Positions 1 to 7,646 of a DNA stretch of 64,000 nt are shown here, piece after piece. A model generated the notes under the pieces. It saw only the letters and a list, made by a program, of their open reading frames with translations. It made no database searches and had not been told where the DNA came from. Each line of letters opens with the position of its first letter. Positions within the stretch are counted from its first letter, which is position 1. A program made the translations under genes and the position numbers. Source of the DNA: Dysosmobacter acutus (lineage in GTDB: Bacteria > Bacillota > Clostridia > Oscillospirales > Oscillospiraceae); assembly GCF_018919205.1 (NCBI RefSeq), contig NZ_JAHLQN010000001.1:434001-498000 (forward strand), read 5' to 3'.

Positions 1-1
1 C

Positions 2-415
2 TGCTTCCGGCCCACGATGCGCACTGTTTTGCTGGAGCGGTCTTTTTCCCTGGAGATGGATCACCCCGCCGCCACCGTGCTCTTCCCCCTGGAGGGCCGT
101 TCCTGCGCTCTGGAGGTGGTGCAGGCGGAGTTGGCGGAGCTGCCGCAGGAAGAGGGAGCTTCTTCCGGGCGGAGGCTGGTGCTGAGCTGCCGCATCCATG
201 CCGACCGCGAGCTGCGGCCCCAAGTCTATCTGAAGCAGTATCTGGACGGTCCCCAGGCCCCCCGCTCCTCCGGCTTAGGGTTTATCTATCCCGTGAGCCG
301 GGAGTTTGCCTATATAGAGGCGGGGGATATCTCCCTGCCCATGGACGGACCGCTGGAGTTGGAGCTGTTTTCCGTAAGCTGGGAGGAGCCGCCTCAGCCG
401 CCCTTCACCCTCTGA
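2..415 (+). CDS. Hypothetical protein, C-terminal part (5' end probably outside window)
   Basis: The frame is open from the window edge. The first ATG is at 17, but only 16 bases precede it and they show no ribosome site, so the gene probably begins upstream. The visible part is about 132 residues, rich in Glu, Leu and Pro, with no membrane segment or signal peptide. The C-terminal half alternates hydrophobic and charged residues as in a beta-rich fold and ends in a Pro-rich tail. I recognise no family. It is followed by hpf on the opposite strand, with a GC-rich inverted repeat at the gene end (around 418-470). Confidence 0.5.
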   Translation, partial: CFRPTMRTVLLERSFSLEMDHPAATVLFPLEGRSCALEVVQAELAELPQEEGASSGRRLVLSCRIHADRELRPQVYLKQYLDGPQAPRSSGLGFIYPVSREFAYIEAGDISLPMDGPLELELFSVSWEEPPQPPFTL

Positions 416-418
416 GCC

Positions 419-470
419 CGCCTTCAGCGGAAAAGAGACGGCGCCATCGGGCGCCATCTCTTTCTTTTAA
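419..470. terminator. Convergent terminator between the first gene and hpf
   Basis: An interrupted inverted repeat (GAGACGGCGCC ... GGCGCCATCTC, roughly 435-459) is followed on the + strand by a T-rich stretch. It lies between two convergent genes and could serve both. Confidence 0.5.
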
Positions 471-479
471 AAGGATTGC

Positions 480-1025
480 TTAATCCGCGTCGTTGGTCTC
501 AATCAGGCCATAACCGCCGCTCTTGCGCTGATACACAATGGAGATCGCCCCGTCCTCCGCATTGCGGAACACAAAGAAGTCGTGATCCAGCAGGTTCATC
601 TGCAAAATGGCCTCCTCGGCGCTCATGGGTTTGACGGAAAAACGCTTGGTCCGGACGATATTGAACTCCTTTTCCTCCGCCACATCAAAGGCGTCCGCAA
701 CGGCGGCCTCCGGGAATGCGCCCTCCCGCAGGCGTTTTTCCAGACGGGTCTTATTCTTCCGAATCTGGCGGTTGATATAGCTCTGGGCCTCGTCAATGGC
801 GGCGCGCATGTCGCCGTCGGGCGCTTCCGTCTGGGCACGGAACAGTGTATTGCCCCCGCGGATGGTGATCTCCACCACGCAGCGGTGGTCTTTTTCAACA
901 GAGAAGGTGATATGAGCGCTCGCCTCCTCCTTAAAATAGCGGTCCAGCTTGGAGAATTTTTTGGTAGCGTACTCCTTGATCGAATCGTTCAGCGTAACTT
1001 TCTTGCATGCAAATGTGAACTTCAT
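480..1025 (-). CDS. hpf: Ribosome hibernation-promoting factor, long form (HPF/RaiA)
   Basis: A 181-residue long-form HPF. The N-terminal S30AE domain (about 1-100) starts MKFTFACKKVTL and binds the 30S decoding region. A linker leads to the C-terminal dimerisation domain (about 125-181, with the typical KRFSVKPMSAEEAI... and VYQRKSGGYGLIE stretches) that pairs 70S ribosomes into inactive 100S dimers in stationary phase. The start at 1025 is chosen over an in-frame upstream codon because AAAGGAG lies directly ahead. In many Firmicutes secA and prfB follow hpf; here they do not. Confidence 0.95.
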   Translation of the reverse strand: MKFTFACKKVTLNDSIKEYATKKFSKLDRYFKEEASAHITFSVEKDHRCVVEITIRGGNTLFRAQTEAPDGDMRAAIDEAQSYINRQIRKNKTRLEKRLREGAFPEAAVADAFDVAEEKEFNIVRTKRFSVKPMSAEEAILQMNLLDHDFFVFRNAEDGAISIVYQRKSGGYGLIETNDAD

Positions 1026-1069
1026 AGTACCGCTCCTTTCGTTCTTAGGAAACCTCTCCTGATGAAAGT

Positions 1070-1106
1070 AGTATAACACGATTGTCCGCTTTTGAAAAGG
1101 GACAAG
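1070..1106 (-). promoter_or_regulatory. Probable hpf promoter with an overlapping dyad
   Basis: On the minus strand a TATACT -10 lies at 1070-1075. A weak -35 (TTTTCA, 1093-1098) is 17 bp upstream. A dyad, TTGTCC...CTTTT-G-AAAAG...GGACAA at 1083-1106, covers the -35 and could be an operator. The factor is unknown. Confidence 0.45.
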
Positions 1107-1139
1107 GGCATTTTGTAACAGATTGTTTTCCTTTTACTT

Positions 1140-1307
1140 CCAGAGAAGGCCGCGCCGGCCCTTCAGCCAAGCCCCGGCGCAGAGCCGTCCAACGCAGTCG
1201 ACGGAATCCGGCAAAAGCAGTGCCCTTTCCACAAAGGTTCCTATGGACAAACCCGGCGGGCGGGGTTAAGATAATCAAGGAAGCTTTCCAATATCCCACC
1301 CGCTTGG
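1140..1307 (+). other. ORF-free structured stretch, candidate RNA gene
   Basis: Between hpf and the P-loop gene (about 380 bp) I find no credible reading frame. The stretch instead holds successive inverted repeats: GCGCCGG/CCGGCGC, CCGTC/GACGG, CCTTT/AAAGG, GCGGG-C-GGGGT/ATCCC-A-CCCGC and GGAA/TTCC. It runs into an intrinsic terminator that reads on the + strand. No + strand gene precedes that terminator. I could not match it to tmRNA, RNase P RNA, SRP RNA or 6S RNA by eye. Confidence 0.35.
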
Positions 1308-1340
1308 GCCGCGCAGCAGCGTGCTGTGCGGCTCCTTTTT
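1308..1340 (+). terminator. Intrinsic terminator with no upstream gene
   Basis: An 11-bp stem GCCGCGCAGCA / TGCTGTGCGGC (one G-T pair) with a 3-nt loop, followed by TCCTTTTT. The T-run is on the + strand, so it ends a + strand transcript, although both flanking genes are on the minus strand. Confidence 0.65.
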
Positions 1341-1363
1341 ATGCCTTTGGCGGATACCGGGGT

Positions 1364-1395
1364 GAAAAAAGGCGGGGAGGAACACTCCTCCCCGC
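1364..1395 (-). terminator. Terminator of the P-loop protein gene
   Basis: A 10-bp perfect stem GCGGGGAGGA / TCCTCCCCGC followed on the minus strand by CTTTTTT, ten bases after the stop codon. Confidence 0.85.
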
Positions 1396-1404
1396 ATGGT
1401 CTCT

Positions 1405-1815
1405 TTACAGATACTTCAGCATCCCGTCGGTGGCGGTGCTGGCATCGGCGCTGATGGTACAGGTGAACTTCATATTGTTCTTCTCGCCGAACTGATCCAG
1501 CCAAGCCAAAAACTGCTCTGTCTCATGGCCGCCGTCGTCGCCCACGATCTTGCACAAATTATCGATAAAGACATGGGAGATATCGTAATTTCCGGCATAC
1601 AAGCCGCTGATAAATCCACGGAACACCTCATAGGAGTTGATCTTGTACTCCACCGCGTCGATCAGCCGGATGTGATAATGAATGTCATAGGTCATAATGG
1701 TGCCCGCTTCGATGCAGACCACGTTGCCCGGCTCGTCCTTTGCCGCCGCGTTGACCAGCTCGATCAGCTGCTTCGTTTTGCCTGAGCCCTTCACGCCCAT
1801 AATAAGTCTGACCAT
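1405..1815 (-). CDS. Small P-loop nucleotide-binding protein
   Basis: A 136-residue protein with a Walker A motif at the extreme N-terminus (GVKGSGKT, about 7-14) and a Walker B-like hydrophobic strand ending in Asp (HVFIDNL, around 81-87). It is too short for a complete motor ATPase and has no second domain or membrane segment. Similar minimal ATP-binding proteins occur in Clostridia and are sometimes mis-named as twitching-motility proteins. The start is supported by GGAGTGA ahead of the ATG. It stands alone with its own terminator. The function is unknown; a single-domain NTPase or kinase-like switch is an inference. Confidence 0.75.
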   Translation of the reverse strand: MVRLIMGVKGSGKTKQLIELVNAAAKDEPGNVVCIEAGTIMTYDIHYHIRLIDAVEYKINSYEVFRGFISGLYAGNYDISHVFIDNLCKIVGDDGGHETEQFLAWLDQFGEKNNMKFTCTISADASTATDGMLKYL

Positions 1816-1992
1816 AGTAAATCACTCCTGTTCATCAATTGCTGGGTATGTATTGTGGATTAAGCATAGCATAAATCCACGTAAAAAACAACGCAGAAAA
1901 CGGATTTAATTATTTGTTCATATTGTGCATTGACGGAAAATTCTTCCAAATCGTTTTGTGCCGGTCGCCCACATGTATCACAGGCACCGGTT

Positions 1993-3321
1993 TTACAGCC
2001 TTGCCTTCAATTCGCCGGCCAGTTCCTCATACCCAGGTTTGCCCAAAAGCGCAAACATATTCTTTTTATACGACTCCACTCCCGGCTGGTCAAAGGGATT
2101 GACTCCCAGAAGATACCCTGACAGGGCACAGGCATATTCAAAAAAGTAGATCAGCTGGCCCAGGCTTCGGGGCGATTTGTCCTCCGTCTCCACAATGAGG
2201 TTGGGCACTCCGCCCTCGCTGTGGGCCAGCAGCGTCCCCTCCATGGCCCGGTCCCGGATAAAGTCCATGTCCCGGCCGGCCAGGAAATTGAGCCCGTCGC
2301 CGTCCGCCTCGTCCCGGGGAACGGACAATGGATGTTGGGAGGGGCCCATGCGGACCACCGTCTCAAAGAGGATGCGCTCCCCCTGCTGAATATACTGTCC
2401 CATGGAGTGGAGGTCCGCGGTAAACTCCACGCTGGCGGGGAAGATGCCCTTGCCCTCCTTTCCCTCGCTCTCGCCGTAGAGCTGCTTCCACCACTCGCCC
2501 ATGAAGCGGAAGGAGGGGTCAAAGCAGCCCAAAATCTCCACCTTTTTGCCGGTGAGGTAGAGCTGGAACCGGGCGGCGGCATAGCGCCAGGCCGGGCAGT
2601 CGCTGCCGCCCCGGCGGCATACCTCCATCATCTCGGCGGCGCCGGCCATCAGCTTGGCAATATCCACGCCGCACACGGCAATGGGCAGCAGGCCCACCGC
2701 GGTCAGCACGCTGTAGCGGCCGCCCACCTCGTCCGGGACCACAAAGGTCTCCCAGCCCTGCCGGTCGGCCAGCGACTTCAAAGCCCCCCGGGCTTTGTCC
2801 GTAGTGGCGTAAATCCGCCTGCCCGCAGCGGCGGCGCCATACTTTTCCACCAGCCGATCCCGGAAAAAGCGGAAGGCCACCGCGGGTTCCGTGGTGGTGC
2901 CGGACTTGGAGATTACGTTGACGGAGAAGTCCTGGTCGCCGATGAGCTCCATCACCTCGTAAAGCGCATCGCCGGAGAGGCCGTTGCCCACAAAATACAC
3001 GTTGGGCGTGTCCTTCTTCTTCAGATTGTAGTTGGGGGAGCACAAACACTCGATCACACCCCGGGCCCCAAGGTAGGACCCGCCGATGCCGATGACCACC
3101 AGCGCCTTTGAGTCGGACTGAATCTTCTTCGCGGCGGCACGGATGCGGTCAAACTCCTCCCGGTCATAGTCCCGGGGCAGGTTCACCCAGCCGGTGAATT
3201 CGCCGCCCTTGCCGCTGCCGTTCTGGAGCCACTGGTCGGCAATTTTCAGCCGGGGCGCCAGGGCCTCCTCGTATGGCATGGGGATGAAGGATTTCATTTG
3301 AAACAGACGCACATTCAGCAT
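1993..3321 (-). CDS. pgi: Glucose-6-phosphate isomerase
   Basis: A 442-residue cytoplasmic enzyme of glycolysis/gluconeogenesis that interconverts glucose 6-phosphate and fructose 6-phosphate. Family marks are the sugar-phosphate loop [11 protein letters not shown] (about 78-88), [10 protein letters not shown], the signature [14 protein letters not shown], and the C-terminal [15 protein letters not shown] stretch with the catalytic Lys. The length suits the shorter Firmicutes/Thermotoga type. The start at 3321 follows AAAGGGG; an upstream in-frame ATG lacks a ribosome site and overlaps the promoter. Confidence 0.97.
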   Translation of the reverse strand: MLNVRLFQMKSFIPMPYEEALAPRLKIADQWLQNGSGKGGEFTGWVNLPRDYDREEFDRIRAAAKKIQSDSKALVVIGIGGSYLGARGVIECLCSPNYNLKKKDTPNVYFVGNGLSGDALYEVMELIGDQDFSVNVISKSGTTTEPAVAFRFFRDRLVEKYGAAAAGRRIYATTDKARGALKSLADRQGWETFVVPDEVGGRYSVLTAVGLLPIAVCGVDIAKLMAGAAEMMEVCRRGGSDCPAWRYAAARFQLYLTGKKVEILGCFDPSFRFMGEWWKQLYGESEGKEGKGIFPASVEFTADLHSMGQYIQQGERILFETVVRMGPSQHPLSVPRDEADGDGLNFLAGRDMDFIRDRAMEGTLLAHSEGGVPNLIVETEDKSPRSLGQLIYFFEYACALSGYLLGVNPFDQPGVESYKKNMFALLGKPGYEELAGELKARL

Positions 3322-3352
3322 GGCAGCTACCCCTTTCAGTTTGGTTGAGGAA

Positions 3353-3381
3353 AGTATAGCATCTTTCCAAAGCATCAACAA
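3353..3381 (-). promoter_or_regulatory. pgi promoter
   Basis: Minus-strand TTGTTG (3376-3381), a 17-bp spacer, and TATACT (3353-3358), about 32 bp before the pgi start. The -35 lies next to the terminator of the preceding carboxypeptidase gene. Confidence 0.7.
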
Positions 3382-3382
3382 G

Positions 3383-3409
3383 AGAAAAAGCAGGGCAATC
3401 CCCTGCTTT
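3383..3409 (-). terminator. Terminator of the D-Ala-D-Ala carboxypeptidase gene
   Basis: Stem AAAGCAGGG / CCCTGCTTT with a 5-nt loop, followed on the minus strand by TTCTC, just after the stop of the dac gene. Confidence 0.65.
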
Positions 3410-3423
3410 TCCCGCGAATCCTG

Positions 3424-4551
3424 TCACCGGCTCACAAACGGCAGGCGCAGCAGCTCCAGCAGCATGCCGCCCCAGCTCATCCGCTCCACCGCTTCGCCGG
3501 CTATCAGAGGCACTGTGGCCACCGTCTCCCCCCCGGAGGTGACGGTCAGCTCGCCCAGGCTCTGCCCCTGCTCCACCGGGGCCTCCACCTGCTCCAAGAG
3601 CTGCACGGTCTTCTCCAGCCCGGCCGCCTGCTCCTTGGGCAGCAGCAGCGCGCTGGACCCGGAGAGCACCGGCTGCACCGCGTTCTGGCGGCCCAGCGTG
3701 ACCGGTACCGTGGGCAGCACTTCATCCAGCGTCACGTGGACCAGTGTATAGGCGCCGAAGCCATAGTTCAGCATGGCCTTGGCGTCTTCAAAGCGCTGAG
3801 CGGAGGTGGGGGCCTTCATGATGGTGGCGATCAGCTCCATGCCCTCCCGCTCAGCCGTGGCGCTGAGGCAATAGAGCGCGGAGTCGGTGGAGCCGGTTTT
3901 AAGGCCCGTGGCACCATCATAAAAGCGCACAAGCTTATTGGTATTCACCAGGGAGGAGGCGCCGGAGCGCAGGGTATCCATCCATATGGTGGTGAACTGG
4001 CGGATATCCGGATGGTTTAAAATCAGCTCGCGGGACATCAGGGCGATGTCCCAGGCGGAGGTGACATGGCCCTCCGCAGGCAGTCCGGTGGCGTTTTTAA
4101 ATGTGGTGTCGTTCATCCCCAGCTCCCGGGCCCTCTGGTTCATCTTTTCCACAAAGGCCTCCTCGCTGCCGCACAAGTGCTCGCCCAGGGCCACGGCGCA
4201 GTCGTTGGCGGACACCACACACACCGCCTTGAGCATATCCCGGACGCTCAGCTGCTCGTTCTCCTTCAGCCAGATCTGGGACCCGCCCATGGAGCAGGCA
4301 TGAGCGCTGCCGGTAACCATGTCGTCATAGCTGAGACGGCCGGAGTCAATGGCCTCCATCACCAGCAGCAGCGTCATCACCTTGGTGACGCTGGCGGGCT
4401 CTAACTTGGCGTGCTCATCCTTTGCATAGAGAACCGTGCCCGTCTCCTTCTCCATCAGCACGGCGGACGGGGCGGACAGGTTCAGCTCCGCCCCGTGGGC
4501 CGCCGTGGTCATCAGCAGCGCCGCGCAGACAAAAGCCATGATTCGTTTCAT
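3424..4551 (-). CDS. D-alanyl-D-alanine carboxypeptidase (DacF/PBP5-type)
   Basis: A 375-residue secreted low-molecular-weight penicillin-binding protein that removes the terminal D-Ala from peptidoglycan stem peptides. It has an N-terminal signal peptide (about 1-21) and the three SxxK-transpeptidase motifs: S54-V-T-K57 with the acylated serine, S114-A-N116, and K218-T-G220. After the peptidase domain comes a beta-rich PBP5-like C-terminal domain and a hydrophobic C-terminal helix (LLELLRLPFV) that could anchor it to the membrane. The start is fixed by AGGAGGGAT. The best guess is the sporulation-associated DacF group; the exact orthologue cannot be settled by eye. Confidence 0.92.
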   Translation of the reverse strand: MKRIMAFVCAALLMTTAAHGAELNLSAPSAVLMEKETGTVLYAKDEHAKLEPASVTKVMTLLLVMEAIDSGRLSYDDMVTGSAHACSMGGSQIWLKENEQLSVRDMLKAVCVVSANDCAVALGEHLCGSEEAFVEKMNQRARELGMNDTTFKNATGLPAEGHVTSAWDIALMSRELILNHPDIRQFTTIWMDTLRSGASSLVNTNKLVRFYDGATGLKTGSTDSALYCLSATAEREGMELIATIMKAPTSAQRFEDAKAMLNYGFGAYTLVHVTLDEVLPTVPVTLGRQNAVQPVLSGSSALLLPKEQAAGLEKTVQLLEQVEAPVEQGQSLGELTVTSGGETVATVPLIAGEAVERMSWGGMLLELLRLPFVSR

Positions 4552-4645
4552 TGGACATCCCTCCTGTTTCTTTGGTACAGGATATGAGGGAAGTCCCCCG
4601 ATTAGACTTTTTTCCTCTGTTCCGGCCGGGCGACATTTTTCAAGT

Positions 4646-4674
4646 TGCAAAATGGATTTGGATCTGTTATAATA
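4646..4674 (+). promoter_or_regulatory. tRNA-Gly promoter
   Basis: TTGCAA (4646-4651), a 17-bp spacer, and a perfect TATAAT (4669-4674), eleven bases before the tRNA 5' end. Confidence 0.8.
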
Positions 4675-4684
4675 CTTTTGTCTC

Positions 4685-4758
4685 GCGGGCGTAGTTCATC
4701 GGTAGAACGGCAGCTTCCCAAGCTGCATAGGTGGGTTCGACTCCCATCGTCCGCTCCA
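4685..4758 (+). tRNA. tRNA-Gly (anticodon CCC)
   Basis: A 74-nt cloverleaf. The acceptor stem GCGGGCG pairs with CGTCCGC (one wobble), the D-arm reads GTTCATCGGTAGAAC, and the anticodon stem GCAGC/GCTGC encloses loop TTCCCAA with anticodon CCC. The T-arm is GTGGGTTCGACTCCCAT, and CCA is encoded. It reads Gly GGG codons. It has its own promoter and terminator. Confidence 0.97.
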
Positions 4759-4759
4759 A

Positions 4760-4785
4760 AAAAACACCCAATGGGGTGTTTTTTT
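4760..4785 (+). terminator. tRNA-Gly terminator
   Basis: Stem AACACCC / GGGGTGTT with a short loop followed by a run of seven T, immediately after the encoded CCA. Confidence 0.85.
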
Positions 4786-4839
4786 GCGTTTTGCCCGCCT
4801 TGTTTCTGTGCTGATCTGAAAAATTTCTCATATACTTTT

Positions 4840-5277
4840 TTGACAGCGGCGCGGGAGGGGGCGGTTTTTCTGGAAGAGAGCGACAGCGGCCTGCTGAGTC
4901 AGGCGGTCTCCACTTTGAATCAGTCCCGGCACTACCTGATTTTCATCATCGCGGCCGTCCTCATCTCCTATGGTGTCCTCTGGCAGCAAAAACGTCAGCT
5001 TATCTGCGGCGAAAGTGACCCCCAGGCCCTGTTTCCCTATCAAGTTCTGTCCAGCATCCTGACGATCTGCGCCCTGGTGTTCTTTTTCCGCCTGTCGGAG
5101 CAGGGCAGCGTCCAGGAGAAGGACTCCAGCCTGGAGCGCAGGCTATCAGACGTGAATCTGACTGCCAGCGGCCTGGTTTTGGCCGCCTCGTTCATGCGGC
5201 TCTGGGCCCTGCTGGAGGGCAGACAGTTAGGCGGCGCCGACTCGGCCGATGAGGAAGTTGAAACCGCTCTGACCTGA
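4840..5277 (+). CDS. Hypothetical membrane protein, start uncertain
   Basis: An open frame of about 145 residues with three hydrophobic segments (SRHYLIFIIAAVLISYGVLW, VLSSILTICALVFFF, LTASGLVLAASFMRLWALL) separated by acidic linkers, and an acidic tail. No ATG or GTG lies between the tRNA terminator and the coding part. The likely starts are TTG at 4840 (no clear ribosome site) or CTG at 4870, which is preceded by GGGAGGGGG. The hydrophobic pattern and the clean terminator just after the stop suggest a real gene. It may also be a 5'-truncated remnant next to a tRNA. I do not recognise the family. Confidence 0.5.
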   Translation: MTAAREGAVFLEESDSGLLSQAVSTLNQSRHYLIFIIAAVLISYGVLWQQKRQLICGESDPQALFPYQVLSSILTICALVFFFRLSEQGSVQEKDSSLERRLSDVNLTASGLVLAASFMRLWALLEGRQLGGADSADEEVETALT

Positions 5278-5290
5278 GCTATCCGCTTTA

Positions 5291-5326
5291 AAAAGGCCGG
5301 CACGCAATAGCGCGCCGGCCTTTTTT
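5291..5326. terminator. Convergent terminator between the membrane ORF and the LysR gene
   Basis: Stem AAGGCCGGC / GCCGGCCTT with a 12-nt loop. T-runs occur on both sides (TTTTTT on +, TTTTT on -), so it can serve both genes. Confidence 0.85.
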
Positions 5327-6265
5327 CTACGTCTCCATGGCCTGAATCTTCCGATACCGGGCGGTGACGTCATCGATGAACTCCCGCTCCGACTGCGTCA
5401 GGTTCGCGCCTCTGCGGGTGAGCAGGCCAAAGGTCAGCCGCTCGGTACAGTTTTCAATGGGCACGGAGATGATCTGGTACATGGAGTCCTGGGTCAGGAA
5501 GCTCTGAATGCCGATGGTGTAGAAATTGCTGTGTGCGATCAGATGCAGCAGCGCCGCCCGGCCGTAGACGTAGATGATTTTGGGCGAGCCGTTGAGGTCC
5601 AGCTGCCGGCTGTCGGTGGAGATGTTGTAAATGAAGTCCTCGTACTGGCCGAAGTAGCGTACAAAGCCGTAGTCCCGCAGCGACTCCAGCGTCACTGGCT
5701 TGCCCTGGCGGACCAGCTGATGATTGCGGGAGATGACGATGTGAGGCGTCAGCTCCGCCAGGGGGCGAAACTCCAGGCTTTTTTCCTTCAGCATAGCAAG
5801 CAGCCTCTCCTGCGCATGCTGGGCCACATGGATGACGCCCACATCCGCCACGCCGCTGCACACGTCATCCACCACGTCGATGGCGGTGCCCTCGTTCAGC
5901 CTGTAGGAGAAGCGCTGGGTCTGCTGGTTGCGCACGCACACGTCGTTAAAGCTCTCCATAGTATGGGAGAACTTGGTCATGGACACGCTGAGCCGGTCCT
6001 TGTCCGGCTGGGGGCGGCGGGAAAACTGCTTGAGGTTCTCCATCTCCTGCAAAATCACCCTGGCGTGCTCCAAAAACCGCTGTCCCTCCGGCGTCAGCGA
6101 CACCCCCTGCTTGGACCTCTCCAGCAGGGCAAAGCCCACATCCTCCTCCAAATCCCGGATGATGTGGCTCAGGTGGGGCTGGGAGATGTACAGCGCCTGG
6201 GCAGCTTTGTTGATGGAACCATACTGCGCTACGGCACAGAAAAATTCCAGGTGTTTTACATTCAA
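5327..6265 (-). CDS. LysR-family transcriptional regulator
   Basis: A 312-residue regulator. The N-terminal winged helix-turn-helix is typical (KHLEFFCAVAQYGSINKAAQALYISQPHLSHIIRDLEEDVG..LLERSKQGVSLTPEG), followed by a linker helix and a periplasmic-binding-like effector domain. The start is TTG at 6265, chosen because AAGGAGG lies eight bases upstream and the family begins with this 'hLhxFxxVA' pattern; no ATG is near. It is divergent from the glutaminase gene, so it probably controls glutaminase and the symporter behind it, sensing glutamine, glutamate or a related metabolite (inference). TGCACA repeats between the two genes are candidate binding sites. Confidence 0.9.
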   Translation of the reverse strand: MNVKHLEFFCAVAQYGSINKAAQALYISQPHLSHIIRDLEEDVGFALLERSKQGVSLTPEGQRFLEHARVILQEMENLKQFSRRPQPDKDRLSVSMTKFSHTMESFNDVCVRNQQTQRFSYRLNEGTAIDVVDDVCSGVADVGVIHVAQHAQERLLAMLKEKSLEFRPLAELTPHIVISRNHQLVRQGKPVTLESLRDYGFVRYFGQYEDFIYNISTDSRQLDLNGSPKIIYVYGRAALLHLIAHSNFYTIGIQSFLTQDSMYQIISVPIENCTERLTFGLLTRRGANLTQSEREFIDDVTARYRKIQAMET

Positions 6266-6559
6266 GCAAACGGCCTCCTTGATGCCACGGCATTGTACTT
6301 TTTTCCAATATCCAGTTTCTTTTCGTTCTTTTTTATTATATACTATTTGAGAAAATCCCGCGATAGGCTTTCCTCTTTTTCGCATTTTTGTGTAATCTGC
6401 ACAAAACCGCTGGGGCTCAGTTGCACAGTTTTCCTATATCAGAAACCAATAATGTTATTTTGAACCCGGATGAGCGCATTGCACAGTTTCATGATACAAT
6501 GGAAGCAGAAAACAGGTCAGTTTGCCGAAGACCGGCGCGACGAAAGGAAGTGCCCTTCC
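6266..6559. promoter_or_regulatory. Divergent LysR / glutaminase control region with TGCACA repeats
   Basis: About 290 bp, AT-rich relative to its surroundings. It contains an exact 11-base direct repeat TTGCACAGTTT at 6421-6431 and 6479-6489, and a third partial copy, CTGCACAAAAC, at 6397-6407. A -10-like TACAAT at 6495-6500 has no good -35; the last repeat covers that position, as expected for an activator-dependent promoter. Confidence 0.55.
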
Positions 6560-7492
6560 GTGATTTCCATTGAACAGGCCATTGACGAGGCCATGCGCTA
6601 TGCCCGCACCTTTCTGCCGGAGGGGAAGGTGGCCACCTACATACCGGAGCTTGCCCATGGCGATCCCGACCAGCTTGGCGTCTGCCTGATCACCAAAGAC
6701 GGTACGGTCTATCACGATGGGGACTGGCGCCAGGAGTTCACCATCCAAAGCATCTCCAAGACCATATGCCTGATTTTTGCCCTCCAGACCGCAGGGTATG
6801 AAAAGGTGTTCAGCAAGGTGGGGGTGGAGCCCACCGGCGACGCCTTCAACTCCATTGTGAAACTGGAGACCAAGACGCTGCATCCCCTCAACCCCATGAT
6901 CAACGCCGGGGCCATTGCCACGGCAAGCTGCTGTATGGAGTTGGAGGACCCCTTTGGCTCCTTCATGGACCTGACCCGGCGGCTCTGCGGGCGGGAGAGC
7001 ATTCAGCTCAATGAGTCTGTTTACCTTTCGGAGAAAAAGTCCGGTATGCGCAACCGCTCCATGGCCTACCTCATGCAGAGCGACAACATCCTTGAGTGCG
7101 ACGCGGAGCTGGCACTGGACCTCTATTTCCGGATGTGCTCGGTCAGCGTCACCACAGAGGACCTGGCCCGCTACGCGGTGGTGCTGGCCAACGACGGCGT
7201 CGATCCCGCCACGGGGGAGAGGCTGGTGGAGAACTGGATCGTCCGCATTGTCAAGACGCTGATGGTGACCTGCGGCATGTACGACGGCTCCGGCGAATTC
7301 GCCATGAAGGTGGGCATCCCCGCCAAAAGCGGCGTGGGCGGCGGCATCATGGCCTCGGTGGAGGACCGGATGGGCATTGCCGCCTTCGGCCCCGCCCTGG
7401 ACGCCAAGGGCAACAGCGTGGGCGCCTACCGGGTTCTTGAGTATCTGTCCCAGACCCTGCGGCTGCACTATTTTGCGGGCAAGGATTTGTAG
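6560..7492 (+). CDS. glsA: Glutaminase A
   Basis: A 310-residue serine-dependent glutaminase that hydrolyses glutamine to glutamate and ammonia in the cytoplasm. The SxxK catalytic pair is seen in TIQSISKTICL (S64, K67), with the family stretches HPLNPMINAGAIA and KSGVGGGIMA. The GTG at 6560 is preferred over an ATG at 6470 because GAAAGGAAG precedes it and the resulting length equals the usual 305-310 residues. A glutamine/alanine-type symporter follows on the same strand, so import and deamidation are probably coupled. This may feed nitrogen metabolism or consume protons in acid conditions (inference). Confidence 0.95.
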   Translation: MISIEQAIDEAMRYARTFLPEGKVATYIPELAHGDPDQLGVCLITKDGTVYHDGDWRQEFTIQSISKTICLIFALQTAGYEKVFSKVGVEPTGDAFNSIVKLETKTLHPLNPMINAGAIATASCCMELEDPFGSFMDLTRRLCGRESIQLNESVYLSEKKSGMRNRSMAYLMQSDNILECDAELALDLYFRMCSVSVTTEDLARYAVVLANDGVDPATGERLVENWIVRIVKTLMVTCGMYDGSGEFAMKVGIPAKSGVGGGIMASVEDRMGIAAFGPALDAKGNSVGAYRVLEYLSQTLRLHYFAGKDL

Positions 7493-7564
7493 CGCGGGAA
7501 AGCGCGCAGTTGCGCTTTGATCAACAGGAGAGAGTCTTTTTCCCTGCCGGGTGTGCGGCGGGGA

Positions 7565-7596
7565 GGCGCCGGTCTTTGCAGGGAGCGGCCGGCGCC
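7565..7596 (+). repeat. Strong hairpin between glsA and the symporter gene
   Basis: A perfect 8-bp inverted repeat GGCGCCGG / CCGGCGCC with a 16-nt loop. It is not followed by a T-run, so it is more likely an mRNA stability or processing element than a terminator. Confidence 0.5.
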
Positions 7597-7646
7597 GGCG
7601 CGGGCTGCGGCGCCCGTATATTTTTGAGAAGAGAGTGAGAGAGAGT

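Noticed and set aside
1082..1495. Open frames on both strands in the hpf / P-loop gap
   Set aside because: They cross terminators and inverted repeats, lack ribosome sites, and translate to Arg/Pro/Ala-rich sequence without pattern.
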